Shown in pieces: positions 19,007 to 26,842 of a stretch of 64,000 nt of DNA. Origin of the DNA: Pectobacterium brasiliense (lineage in GTDB: Bacteria; Pseudomonadota; Gammaproteobacteria; Enterobacterales; Enterobacteriaceae); the NCBI RefSeq assembly GCF_013449685.1, contig NZ_JACDSF010000001.1:55806-119805 (forward strand), given 5' to 3'. Under the pieces are notes generated by a model that saw nothing but the letters and a program-made list of their open reading frames with translations, was not told the DNA's origin and ran no database searches. Each line of letters begins with the position of its first letter. Position 1 is the stretch's first letter. A program made the translations under genes and the position numbers.

Positions 19007-19540
19007 TTAATCCAGGTGTGTTTTGATCCATTGAATTAATTCCTGATGATTAATTTCCTTATCCTGATCAACCGTGTAACATTTCCCCATACCCATCGGC
19101 TGCGCCTGATGCGCGAGTGAAATTAATTCCGGCAGATACTCGTTGCCGGGATGGCCTTTTATTCTTTCATTAGCTCTGGCTTGATATCGCGCCGCTACCC
19201 GATCGGATGAGATGGCATTCCATATTTCAATCGTATGGTTGATGCCACACGAGGCCAGGTAGTCCTGTAATACGGATCTTTCGCGAAAACCGAACCAAGC
19301 ATCAAGAATCAGAATGCTATTTTCAGGAGCTTGTCTAACGATATTAAACATGGCCTGATAGGCGGCGACTCCCAGTTTTCTGTTTAACGTTCTATCAATG
19401 GCATCGCAGAACTGCATCATGAACGGCTCTTTTATTTCATCAAGGCTTAACCGAGGGAAACTCAATTCATCCGCAATAATACGTGCTACCGTGCTTTTCC
19501 CTGATGCGGGAATACCATTTACTAAAATAAGCTTTTTCAT
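19007..19540 (-). CDS. Small P-loop kinase of unknown substrate
   Basis: A 177-residue AAA/P-loop phosphotransferase with Walker A GIPASGKST at residues 9-17 and a gluconokinase/shikimate-kinase-like size. It starts inside the EIIA stop (ATGA overlap), so translation is coupled. The second strand-end acid (LILDAWFGFRER) could be the Walker B-type site. In the operon it may phosphorylate a pathway intermediate or a second sugar; the substrate cannot be read from sequence. Stop 37 bases before the aldolase. Confidence 0.65.
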   Translation of the reverse strand: MKKLILVNGIPASGKSTVARIIADELSFPRLSLDEIKEPFMMQFCDAIDRTLNRKLGVAAYQAMFNIVRQAPENSILILDAWFGFRERSVLQDYLASCGINHTIEIWNAISSDRVAARYQARANERIKGHPGNEYLPELISLAHQAQPMGMGKCYTVDQDKEINHQELIQWIKTHLD

Positions 19541-19974
19541 AATACTCCGACAATATCATCTGCCGTAGTGGCATTTCGAATACGAGAGAGCATGTCGTCC
19601 TTTTCTAATAGATTGACGATTGAGGCGATACCTTCCGTAATATGCGCATCACTGTTAATGCCGCCGAACATAATTAAAATATCCACCGGTTCACTGCCCT
19701 GAATAGAGAGCGGCGTCTGTAACGTCAGTAAACTAAAACAATTCTCCCGAACGCCACATTCAGGGCGTGCATGGGGAATAGCGATGCCTTCATCAAATAC
19801 ATAATAAGGGCCGAATTCCTTCGTGTTTTCTATCACCGCGATAGGATAGTGCTTTGTGATACATCCTGCGCGAATTAACGGTTGCGCGGCGCAATAAATA
19901 GCGTCTTCCCATGTCTCACATATTACGCCGAGTTGAATGCAATCATGCTGCAAAAGGAAATTTTTTATGCTCAT
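19537..19974 (-). CDS. PTS EIIA component, mannitol/fructose/ascorbate type
   Basis: A 145-residue EIIA-2 domain, similar in layout to UlaC. The phosphorylatable histidine is H68 in DEGIAIPHARPECGV. It would take phosphate from HPr and pass it to the EIIB encoded at 21655-21948. It starts six bases after the stop of the small 92-residue gene and overlaps the kinase gene by four bases. Confidence 0.85.
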   Translation of the reverse strand: MSIKNFLLQHDCIQLGVICETWEDAIYCAAQPLIRAGCITKHYPIAVIENTKEFGPYYVFDEGIAIPHARPECGVRENCFSLLTLQTPLSIQGSEPVDILIMFGGINSDAHITEGIASIVNLLEKDDMLSRIRNATTADDIVGVL

Positions 19975-19980
19975 AAATCC

Positions 19981-20259
19981 TCATATATTTTTCCGAATGG
20001 TATTTCTGAGTTCATCTATCTGAATAAAAATACGATCAACGCGCTCCCGATAGTCAGGATGAGAAGAAAATAGTTGAATGGCCTGATTGTATTTAATCAT
20101 TAGCATTTTTTGCGTTTCACTATGACCCGGATCTTGTGCTAACCGAGATTCAAGCTCTGTTAATTCTTCCTCAATTTCCCTGACGCGATTGTCATCCGTA
20201 TTATCGCGATGGTCGGAAGAGGGACCAGGGGATAAAAAGCGTTTGAGTAGAGAAAACAT
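19981..20259 (-). CDS. Unrecognised small helical protein inside the PTS operon
   Basis: A 92-residue soluble protein with no recognised family. It has a short hydrophobic/basic start (MFSLLKRFLSPG), an acidic coiled-coil-like segment (VREIEEELTELESRLAQD), and a second helical region ending in RIFIQIDELRNTIRKNI. AAGGAG five bases before the ATG supports translation. It is sandwiched between EIIC (44 bases upstream) and EIIA (six bases downstream), so it probably acts with the transporter, perhaps as a scaffold or regulator; that is inference. Confidence 0.6.
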   Translation of the reverse strand: MFSLLKRFLSPGPSSDHRDNTDDNRVREIEEELTELESRLAQDPGHSETQKMLMIKYNQAIQLFSSHPDYRERVDRIFIQIDELRNTIRKNI

Positions 20260-20303
20260 AGTGACTCCTTAAGCTATTTGCATAATGACGACAGGCCAGT
20301 ACG

Positions 20304-21641
20304 CTATTGCGAGAGTTTTCGGTTCGCAATAAAAGCAATGAAGGCAACGAACGCGACAAAGGCGGCGACAAATAACCAATCTTGCTGGAAGGCATGTCCT
20401 AATATCAGGCCGGTGCCGATGACATCGGAATCACTGAAGGTGACGCCGGTAAAGCCGAAGACTTCCAGTAATGGCACCAGAATGGCGGGTAATAAGGTAA
20501 TGAAAAGACCATGAACCACGCCGCCAATGACAGCACCACGTCGTCCTCCCAGCGCGTTACCGAAAATACCGGCTGTTCCGCCCGCAAAGAAGTTGGTCAA
20601 TAAACCCGGCAAAATCATTGCCAGCCCAAACATCGGGAAGATCAGCATCCCCAGAATAGAACCGACGGTGGTAGCGAGAAACCCGACAATCACAGCGTTG
20701 GGCGCATAAGGGAAGAGCACTGGGCAATCCAACGCGGGTTTGGCGTTAGGCACCAGACGCATGGCGATACCTCGAAAGGCGGGAACCAGCTCATTAAGCA
20801 GCAGACGTACACCGCTGTAGAGAACGAAAACGCCTGCGACAAACTGCATAGATTGCATGAAGGAATACATCAGATAATTGACGCCGTTGGCGTACTGCGC
20901 GATGTAGGCCGGTCCTGCCGCCACGGCAGGGATGAGATACATCGGCACCATGACGACGGCCATCGACAGGTAGGTATCCTGCAAGAATTTGAAGTGATCA
21001 GGCAGCGTTAAATCTTCCGTGGATTTGGAATTTTTACCGACGACCCGAGCGACGGCAGCCTGCACCAGATACCCGATGGTACAAAAATGTCCCAGAGCAA
21101 CATCATCGGAATTCGTGATTTTACGGACAATCGGCTGCGCCAGCGCGGGCATCAGCACGGCCATAATGCCGCCAAATATGCCTCCGGTTAAGATCAGTGT
21201 CGCGCCGGTTAAACCTGCCTTATAGCCAATTACGGTACCGATGGTTGCCATCCACAGCAGAGCCTGTCCCGTCAGGAAGATATATTTAAAGGGGGTGATT
21301 CGCGCGATAAGGATGTTAACGGCAAAGATCACCATGAGCGTCAACGCGACTTCTGATCCGAGCTCGCGGTTTGCCAACCCAGCGATGGCGGCGACATCGG
21401 TGATGTAGCCTTTCATGCCAAAGCCTTGGGTAAATATGTTGTTCAAATACGTCAGGGTATCAACGATGATGTTAATCCCTGCCATCATGATGAGGAAACC
21501 CAGCAGCGTCTTGAAGGTTCCCTCTGCAATTTTTCCTACTGATTTCTTCTGCAAAATCAACCCGATCATGGCGATCAGCGCGATTAATATGGATGCCTGG
21601 CCTAATAAATCTTTCACAATGAAATTGATAACGGTGTTCAT
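20304..21641 (-). CDS. PTS EIIC permease, ascorbate (UlaA/SgaT) type
   Basis: A 445-residue polytopic membrane protein of the ascorbate-type EIIC family: long hydrophobic helices with FKTLLGFLIMMAGINIIVDTL near the start, MLIFPMFGLAMILPGLLTNFFAGGTAG and GGRRGAVIGG in the second half. It forms the sugar channel with EIIB and EIIA encoded by separate genes of the same operon. The family also transports sugars other than ascorbate, and no ascorbate catabolic genes (ulaDEFG) are present, so a different substrate is likely. Confidence 0.85.
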   Translation of the reverse strand: MNTVINFIVKDLLGQASILIALIAMIGLILQKKSVGKIAEGTFKTLLGFLIMMAGINIIVDTLTYLNNIFTQGFGMKGYITDVAAIAGLANRELGSEVALTLMVIFAVNILIARITPFKYIFLTGQALLWMATIGTVIGYKAGLTGATLILTGGIFGGIMAVLMPALAQPIVRKITNSDDVALGHFCTIGYLVQAAVARVVGKNSKSTEDLTLPDHFKFLQDTYLSMAVVMVPMYLIPAVAAGPAYIAQYANGVNYLMYSFMQSMQFVAGVFVLYSGVRLLLNELVPAFRGIAMRLVPNAKPALDCPVLFPYAPNAVIVGFLATTVGSILGMLIFPMFGLAMILPGLLTNFFAGGTAGIFGNALGGRRGAVIGGVVHGLFITLLPAILVPLLEVFGFTGVTFSDSDVIGTGLILGHAFQQDWLFVAAFVAFVAFIAFIANRKLSQ

Positions 21642-21654
21642 TTTTCACCTCATG

Positions 21655-21948
21655 CTATTGATGAGCCTGGATATACGCTAAAATTTTTTCTTCTATTTCA
21701 TCTTTGTCGGTCAATTTATTAAGAATGATGATTCTTTTTTTCTCATCTTCACTGGCATCACTATTCAGGATGTCAGCAAATATTTTCTGGGTTAGGATGA
21801 CGTCATAATTGAAGGCAGAGGCCTCTGAAATCGTGGTGTGATTTATTTCTGCATCAATACCTAATTTTTTTAGTACGGATTTCGCACTCATTTCGATAGC
21901 GAAACTGGAACCTAATCCACAACCGCAAACGCAAAGTACTTTCAACAT
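21655..21948 (-). CDS. PTS EIIB component, ascorbate (UlaB/SgaB) type
   Basis: A 97-residue EIIB with the phospho-cysteine C8 in the loop VCGCGLGSS, near the N-terminus as in UlaB. It accepts phosphate from EIIA and gives it to the incoming sugar. The frame is open upstream through the end of the preceding gene, but the ATG at 21948 follows that gene's stop and has GAGG eight bases away. EIIC starts 13 bases downstream. Confidence 0.85.
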   Translation of the reverse strand: MLKVLCVCGCGLGSSFAIEMSAKSVLKKLGIDAEINHTTISEASAFNYDVILTQKIFADILNSDASEDEKKRIIILNKLTDKDEIEEKILAYIQAHQ

Positions 21949-21958
21949 AATCATGGCC

Positions 21959-22939
21959 TCATATAAGGTGATGGGCTTTCGCGAGCTTATAAAAGTGACT
22001 GTCGACATCAACCAAACGTCGTTCGGAATCCTCCAGGTCGATAGGAATGGCTTTGTTGTTATTATTGATAATGATGATTTTATTGGTTAGTCCGGTATTA
22101 ATGCACCGAACCACTTCTTCTGCTAACAGGGTGCCCTGAATAATTTCTTCCCCGGTGGGCGCGCCATTTCGTAAACCATATCCCAAAATGGTTTTTCGGA
22201 TACGGATGCCAATCTTATGCTCTAGTTTCTTGATAATGGTGTCGATAGCGCCCTGAAAGCCAGGAGTATACTCATGGGTATAACCTTCAGAGCATAAAAT
22301 GATTACGCTGTTTTGTTCCGCGATTTTCTCCCGAATACATTGTGATAATTGTTCAATATCCCACGGTGATTCTGGAATGAGTGCGATATCTGCATTACTC
22401 TTTAATGCCGCCTGCAAGGTTAATTCGCCACAATACCCGCCGAGTAATTCAATCATGAACACCCGACCTTGTAACCCGCGGCCAGTATTTCGCAATTTCT
22501 CTACTTCACTCATTACTTGCTCACAGGCGGTAGAAAAACCGATCGTATAGCTGTTCCCTGAGATATCATTATCAATCGTCATTCCTACGCCATAGCAATG
22601 AATACCATAGTGGCTGAGTTTTTTTAGAAATTGGAATGAGCCATCTCCTCCAGCCATAATGAGCGCGTCGAGTTTTTGTTTTTGAATGTTTTTGACGATG
22701 TGCTCATAGTCTGTTTTTCGACACTTTCCGGTTTTTCTCCCTGAAGTAATCAGGGGCATTGCTGAGAGGGAATAATCCACTAAATCGCGGCGAGTGAGCA
22801 CTTTGCAACAGTTATCGATAAGGCCATTAATTCCACCATCGAAAATGACGATGTCGGAGGCAGTCATTCTATTCACCTGAAAGATGAAGTTATTTATTCC
22901 GCTAACGTCGCCGCCGCTAATGACTAATCCAATTTTCAT
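21959..22939 (-). CDS. Phosphofructokinase-family sugar-phosphate kinase
   Basis: A 326-residue member of the 6-phosphofructokinase superfamily and first gene of the operon. It keeps the nucleotide motif ISGGDVSG, GGDGS at 97-101 (Gly in this position is typical of ATP- rather than PPi-dependent enzymes) and the catalytic TIDND at 121-125. Sugar-contacting motifs differ from true PfkA: MGR is LGG at 166-168 and LGHxQRGG is LGYGLRNG at 252-259. It therefore probably phosphorylates a sugar phosphate other than fructose 6-phosphate. ATG 22939 has AGAGGG about five bases upstream; longer readings do not. Confidence 0.8.
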   Translation of the reverse strand: MKIGLVISGGDVSGINNFIFQVNRMTASDIVIFDGGINGLIDNCCKVLTRRDLVDYSLSAMPLITSGRKTGKCRKTDYEHIVKNIQKQKLDALIMAGGDGSFQFLKKLSHYGIHCYGVGMTIDNDISGNSYTIGFSTACEQVMSEVEKLRNTGRGLQGRVFMIELLGGYCGELTLQAALKSNADIALIPESPWDIEQLSQCIREKIAEQNSVIILCSEGYTHEYTPGFQGAIDTIIKKLEHKIGIRIRKTILGYGLRNGAPTGEEIIQGTLLAEEVVRCINTGLTNKIIIINNNNKAIPIDLEDSERRLVDVDSHFYKLAKAHHLI

Positions 22940-23080
22940 CGTCGCCCTCTGGAAATATGAATAACCACCGTGTGAACACAATGTTATTAAACTGATAAGG
23001 CGTTTTTTTGATGAATGTCGCAAATTTGTATTTAACTACGGGCTTGAGTGTCTTGACAGTGATGTCGATTATTCGATTGC

Positions 23081-23096
23081 TGTGATGATTATCACG
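23081..23096. promoter_or_regulatory. CRP site near the sugar operon
   Basis: TGTGA-TGATTA-TCACG matches the CRP consensus TGTGA-N6-TCACA at 9 of 10 positions. Its centre is about 150 bases upstream of the phosphofructokinase-like start, a suitable place to activate the minus-strand operon. Confidence 0.65.
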
Positions 23097-23202
23097 ATTT
23101 AAAAATAAGCAATCTAACTAACTTATTAATTAACTTGGACTTTAACATTTTCCCCTTTTTTACTTTTATTCTGTTTTTTAGCTAAAAAACGAATACGTAT
23201 TT

Positions 23203-23218
23203 TGTGAATGATTTCACA
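23203..23218. promoter_or_regulatory. Perfect CRP site near dadA
   Basis: TGTGA-ATGATT-TCACA is a full match. It lies about 210 bases before dadA, and a -10-like element (gataac, 23262-23267) sits about 50 bases downstream of its centre, fitting class I activation as reported for E. coli dadA. The rest of the 484-bp gap is AT-rich and holds no gene I can support. Confidence 0.7.
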
Positions 23219-23423
23219 GTTATTTCGTTACGATCCCAATGGAGAAGCAACGGATCGAAGAGATAACAATACATAAATGTTATCGCCGAGGCGGGTGACA
23301 ATTTCTTCCCAAATGCTAGAGTAGTCTTCAGTTTTACCTGTTACCTAGTGTTTTGTTCCATTAAATAAATAGTTTTCTAGCAGATTAAACGGTCTTTAAC
23401 GGAGAGAAAGGGAGAGCGGTAGC

Positions 23424-24671
23424 ATGCGGGTTGTGATTCTGGGAAGTGGCGTCGTTGGCGTAAGTACCGCCTGGTATCTTGCGCAGGCAGGGCATGATGT
23501 TACCGTGATCGACAGACAGCCGGAGCCCGCGTTGGAAACCAGCGCCGGGAATGCCGGACAAATTTCTCCTGGCTACGCCGCGCCTTGGGCTGCGCCGGGC
23601 ATACCGCTGAAAGCGATAAAGTGGATGTTTCAGCGCCATGCGCCGCTGGCCATCCGGCCGGACTTTACGGCTGCACAGCTGTGCTGGATGTGGCAAATGT
23701 TGATCAACTGCGACGCGCGCCACTATAAAACGAATAAAGCGCGGATGGTGCGTCTGGCGGAATACAGTCGCGACTGTCTGCAAGCGCTGCGGCGAGATAC
23801 CGGTATCCAATACGAAGGGCGGCAAGGCGGAACGCTGCAACTGTTCCGCACTGAGCAGCAGTATGAAAACGCAACACGCGATATCGCCGTGCTGGAAGAA
23901 GCTGGCGTGCCATATCAACTGCTGACGCGTCATGAGCTGGCCTCCGTTGAACCTGCGCTGGCGAATGTGGCGGAGAAACTGACCGGCGGGCTGCGCTTAC
24001 CACATGATGAGACAGGGGACTGTCAACTGTTCACTCGTCAACTGGCGGCGATGGCTGCCGATGCGGGCGTCACCTTTAAGCTGGGACGTAACGTCCGCCA
24101 ACTACGGGTGGAAGGCCAAAACGTAACGGGCGTTCAGTGTGATGACGAGATGATCGTGGCGGACGCCTATGTGATGGCCTGCGGTTCCTATTCTACGGGG
24201 CTACTGCGGCAGTGGTTCGACATTCCGGTTTATCCGCTGAAAGGCTATTCACTGACGATCCCGCTGGCGGATGATGCCTCCGCGCCAGTTTCTACCGTGC
24301 TGGATGAAACCTACAAAGTGGCAATCACGCGTTTCGATCGTCGCATCCGCGTTGGAGGAATGGCTGAGGTGGTGGGCTTCAACACCGATCTGAATCCTAA
24401 ACGGCGTGAGACGTTGGAGATGGTCGTGCGCGATCTGTATCCCCATTGTGGTCCGATTGAACAAGCGACATTCTGGACGGGGCTGCGTCCGATGACGCCA
24501 GACGGCACGCCGCTGGTGGGGCGTTCTCCGCTGAAAAATCTGTATCTGAATACCGGGCATGGCACGTTAGGCTGGACGATGGCCTGCGGGTCAGGAAAGG
24601 TACTGGCAGATATTCTGTCGAACAAATCACCGGAGATTGAGGCCGATGATTTGTCCGTGGAAAGGTATTAA
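23424..24671 (+). CDS. dadA: D-amino acid dehydrogenase small subunit DadA
   Basis: A 415-residue FAD-dependent dehydrogenase of the DAO family that oxidises D-alanine and other D-amino acids at the inner membrane. The dinucleotide-binding [14 protein letters not shown] starts at residue 7, with [17 protein letters not shown] after it and [15 protein letters not shown] near the C-terminus. It is slightly shorter than E. coli DadA (432) at the C-terminus. The usual partner alanine racemase gene dadX is absent; an IS-bounded element starts 20 bases after the stop. Confidence 0.94.
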   Translation: MRVVILGSGVVGVSTAWYLAQAGHDVTVIDRQPEPALETSAGNAGQISPGYAAPWAAPGIPLKAIKWMFQRHAPLAIRPDFTAAQLCWMWQMLINCDARHYKTNKARMVRLAEYSRDCLQALRRDTGIQYEGRQGGTLQLFRTEQQYENATRDIAVLEEAGVPYQLLTRHELASVEPALANVAEKLTGGLRLPHDETGDCQLFTRQLAAMAADAGVTFKLGRNVRQLRVEGQNVTGVQCDDEMIVADAYVMACGSYSTGLLRQWFDIPVYPLKGYSLTIPLADDASAPVSTVLDETYKVAITRFDRRIRVGGMAEVVGFNTDLNPKRRETLEMVVRDLYPHCGPIEQATFWTGLRPMTPDGTPLVGRSPLKNLYLNTGHGTLGWTMACGSGKVLADILSNKSPEIEADDLSVERY

Positions 24672-24734
24672 CCATCAGGAAGGCCTCTTAATGCACTGCA
24701 CCCATTTAGTTGGACTCTCAAATTGGAGAGTCCC

Positions 24735-25001
24735 ATGTCCAGACGTAAGTATACCTTTGAACAGCGCCTCGAAGTGGTTATGCACTATTTCGCTACTGAT
24801 GAAGGCTATCGCTTAACATCCGCTCGCTTTAACGTTCCCAGAACCTAGGTAAGATTATGTGTTGCAGCCTATGATGCTTATGGAGAAGAAGGTCTGAAGC
24901 CCAGAGATAAGGGCGTATCAATTGATCCCGAAATCAGAGTGGAAGCCGTGATGGCTGTACTGCCGGGACAAATGTATGCTTCGGATCAGGTGATGAGATA
25001 G
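24735..25001 (+). pseudogene. IS3-family transposase OrfA remnant
   Basis: From ATG 24735 the frame reads MSRRKYTFEQRLEVVMHYF, a helix-turn-helix OrfA of the IS150 group, with a premature TAG at 24846 (codon 38), then AAYDAYGEEGLKPRDKGVS and a second stop at 24999. Homology then stops; no OrfB (DDE integrase) is found in the element. It lies 43 bases inside the left inverted repeat, the normal position. The element can no longer move itself. Confidence 0.8.
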
Positions 25002-25045
25002 ACATACTTCCAGGCTATCTCATCTTCAGGAGTGAAATTCTGTCG

Positions 25046-25627
25046 TCAGAAATGTAAGTTAAGATGATTATCAAAACGCACAAAGTCCTGCTCTATCTGA
25101 GGATTTTTCATCACATCATATGACCAGAATGACTCCACTTTTCCAAGTCCGACCCACTTAAAGAGCAGGTGTATCGGCAACAGTAAGTCATCCTCACTTC
25201 GCCCCGCAAAATAGTGCTCTGATGGGTTACTGAACGCTTCCTGTGGCGAATTGGCGGTCACGGAAAGCATATAGCGGCCTTTCAGGAGTCCTCCCGTTCC
25301 GTAATTTTTCTTCGGATCTTCCGAGCTGCGGCCATCGTAGAGAGACATCTCACCCGCCATTCCTGCTCCCCATACGTCATCAACGTACTTTTTCAGCGAC
25401 CATGGCATTCCCATCCAGTTTAATGGCATCTGCAAGAGCACCACGTCTGCCCATTTGAACTTCTCAATCTCGGCGGCCACATCATAGGAGTCTGCAGTAA
25501 TGGTCGTTTTAACAGCCCAGCCTTTGTTGAGGAAAAAGGATTCGGCACGTTCGATAAGGCTGGCCGTCAGAGTGCCTTGCGAATAGGAATACTGAAGGTG
25601 CCCATTTAAAATCAATACATTGGTCAT
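25046..25627 (-). CDS. MdaB-like NAD(P)H:quinone oxidoreductase
   Basis: A 193-residue flavodoxin-like-fold protein similar to MdaB and modulator-of-drug-activity enzymes. Visible motifs: LILNGHLQYSYSQGTLTASL for the flavin-binding loop, VVLLQMPLNWMGMPWSLKKYVDDVW, and GRYMLSVTANSPQEAF. It would reduce quinones by two electrons and avoid redox cycling. It is divergent from an HxlR-type regulator, a common pairing in which the regulator senses quinones or electrophiles. The stop lies 44 bases from the transposase remnant. Confidence 0.85.
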   Translation of the reverse strand: MTNVLILNGHLQYSYSQGTLTASLIERAESFFLNKGWAVKTTITADSYDVAAEIEKFKWADVVLLQMPLNWMGMPWSLKKYVDDVWGAGMAGEMSLYDGRSSEDPKKNYGTGGLLKGRYMLSVTANSPQEAFSNPSEHYFAGRSEDDLLLPIHLLFKWVGLGKVESFWSYDVMKNPQIEQDFVRFDNHLNLHF

Positions 25628-25771
25628 GATATAACTCCCGGATAATGTTGAGGCTGCACAGCAGCCTGAGAGACTGAGGTAGAGGTTTTAGTGAGATTTT
25701 CATGGTATATAGATTATACTTAGAGTCAATCAGGCACTTAATAGTGCCCAGGTATATCAGAGGTAACCTGC

Positions 25772-26152
25772 ATGCAAAAAAATGAAACTGTTGTTCCGCC
25801 AGAGTGCTTTTCTGCCGATTGTCCGGCCAGAGCTCTGTTTGATCAGATATCCGATAAATGGTCCATGATGGTACTTATTACCATTGAAGCAGGGCCTGTA
25901 CGCTTTAATGCGATCAAACACCGCCTGGAAGGCGTTACACAGAAGGCTCTTACACAGTGTCTGCGCAGGCTGGAACGAAATGGTCTCCTGACGAGACACG
26001 TTATCGCTACTTCCCCTGTTGCCGTGGAATACGAAATAACGCCGCTCGGGCGTACGCTGCTGCATCCATTTAAGGTGATGCATGACTGGACAATGAGTAA
26101 GATTGAGGAGGTTGAATCTGCCCGGCAGCGCTTCGACCAGCGTGGTTTGTAA
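25772..26152 (+). CDS. HxlR-family transcriptional regulator
   Basis: A 126-residue winged-helix protein of the HxlR/YodB group: SDKWSMMVLITIEAGPVRFNAIK and ALTQCLRRLERNGLLTR are the family core. A cysteine near the N-terminus in DCPARALFDQ is the site used for redox sensing in relatives. It is divergent from the mdaB-like gene across 144 bases and probably represses it. The ATG at 25772 follows AGAGGTAACC. Confidence 0.85.
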   Translation: MQKNETVVPPECFSADCPARALFDQISDKWSMMVLITIEAGPVRFNAIKHRLEGVTQKALTQCLRRLERNGLLTRHVIATSPVAVEYEITPLGRTLLHPFKVMHDWTMSKIEEVESARQRFDQRGL

Positions 26153-26199
26153 AAGGTGTCAGCACTGCCGCCATGTGCTCATACTCGGGGTGCAGTAGG

Positions 26200-26751
26200 T
26201 CAGGATTCACCAGAACGTCTGAGAAGGCCCGTATACAAAATTGACAGGACCCGCTCTTTTATATTTTCACGTTCTCTCAGATCTCTTCCGCACAGTATTG
26301 CTCCTAACATCGAAGATATCAGCGGGAAATCTTCCGGGAGCAGATCATGGCGCAGGTTCCCCTGTCCTAATTCGTCACCAAGACATTTAGCAGCCATACG
26401 AATAAATCGTTCACGACCAAGATTAGCACCCCCTGACTCTCTTCCTGCAGATCGCCAGTACTCTGACAGAACGGGACTTGTTACAAGATTCTGAGCCATG
26501 TGTTCAATCAGCGCACAGGCTGAGTAATGACCCGTCTCTTCACTCTGCCTTAATTCCATTCGCGTAAGTGATCTGTCCAGTAGTGAATCCAGCAAGGCCT
26601 GCCTGTCCGGAAAGTTGCGATAGAAAGTTCCCGGCCCTACTCCTGCACGCTCTGCGACAGCCTCAAGCGGGGTATTTACCCCGCGCAGGCCAAATTCAAT
26701 TTCTGCTGCATCAAGAAGCTTTTCCCGACGTAAGGCTGCATCCCGCCTCAT
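26200..26751 (-). CDS. TetR-family transcriptional regulator
   Basis: A 183-residue TetR-type repressor. The N-terminal helix-turn-helix spans about residues 10-50 (KLLDAAEIEFGLRGVNTPLE, GPGTFYRNFPDR); the rest is a variable ligand domain. The frame opens at 26832, but the ATG at 26751 gives the normal family start and has AGGGG six bases before it. A perfect palindrome at 26785-26808, between this gene and the divergent NmrA-like gene, is its likely operator. Confidence 0.85.
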   Translation of the reverse strand: MRRDAALRREKLLDAAEIEFGLRGVNTPLEAVAERAGVGPGTFYRNFPDRQALLDSLLDRSLTRMELRQSEETGHYSACALIEHMAQNLVTSPVLSEYWRSAGRESGGANLGRERFIRMAAKCLGDELGQGNLRHDLLPEDFPLISSMLGAILCGRDLRERENIKERVLSILYTGLLRRSGES

Positions 26752-26784
26752 AACTGCCCCCTGAATGAAATGACTGACATTGAC

Positions 26785-26808
26785 AAAGTGGAGAATTTCC
26801 TCCACTTT
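26785..26808. promoter_or_regulatory. Probable TetR-family operator
   Basis: AAAGTGGAG-AATTTC-CTCCACTTT, nine-base perfect half sites with a six-base spacer, in the middle of the 91-base gap between divergent tetR-type and nmrA-type genes. Position and symmetry fit autorepression and control of the reductase operon. Confidence 0.7.
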
Positions 26809-26842
26809 ATGATTGTCGGAAACAATTAGCAAGTGAGGAACT

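Noticed and set aside
20304-21948. Ascorbate as substrate of the PTS
   Set aside because: EIIC and EIIB are of ascorbate type, but the lactonase, decarboxylase and epimerases of the ula pathway are missing and a PFK-like enzyme and bisphosphate-type aldolase are present instead.
24672-24691. Truncation of dadA by the IS element
   Set aside because: The dadA stop is 20 bases before the element; the slightly shorter C-terminus is not caused by the insertion.
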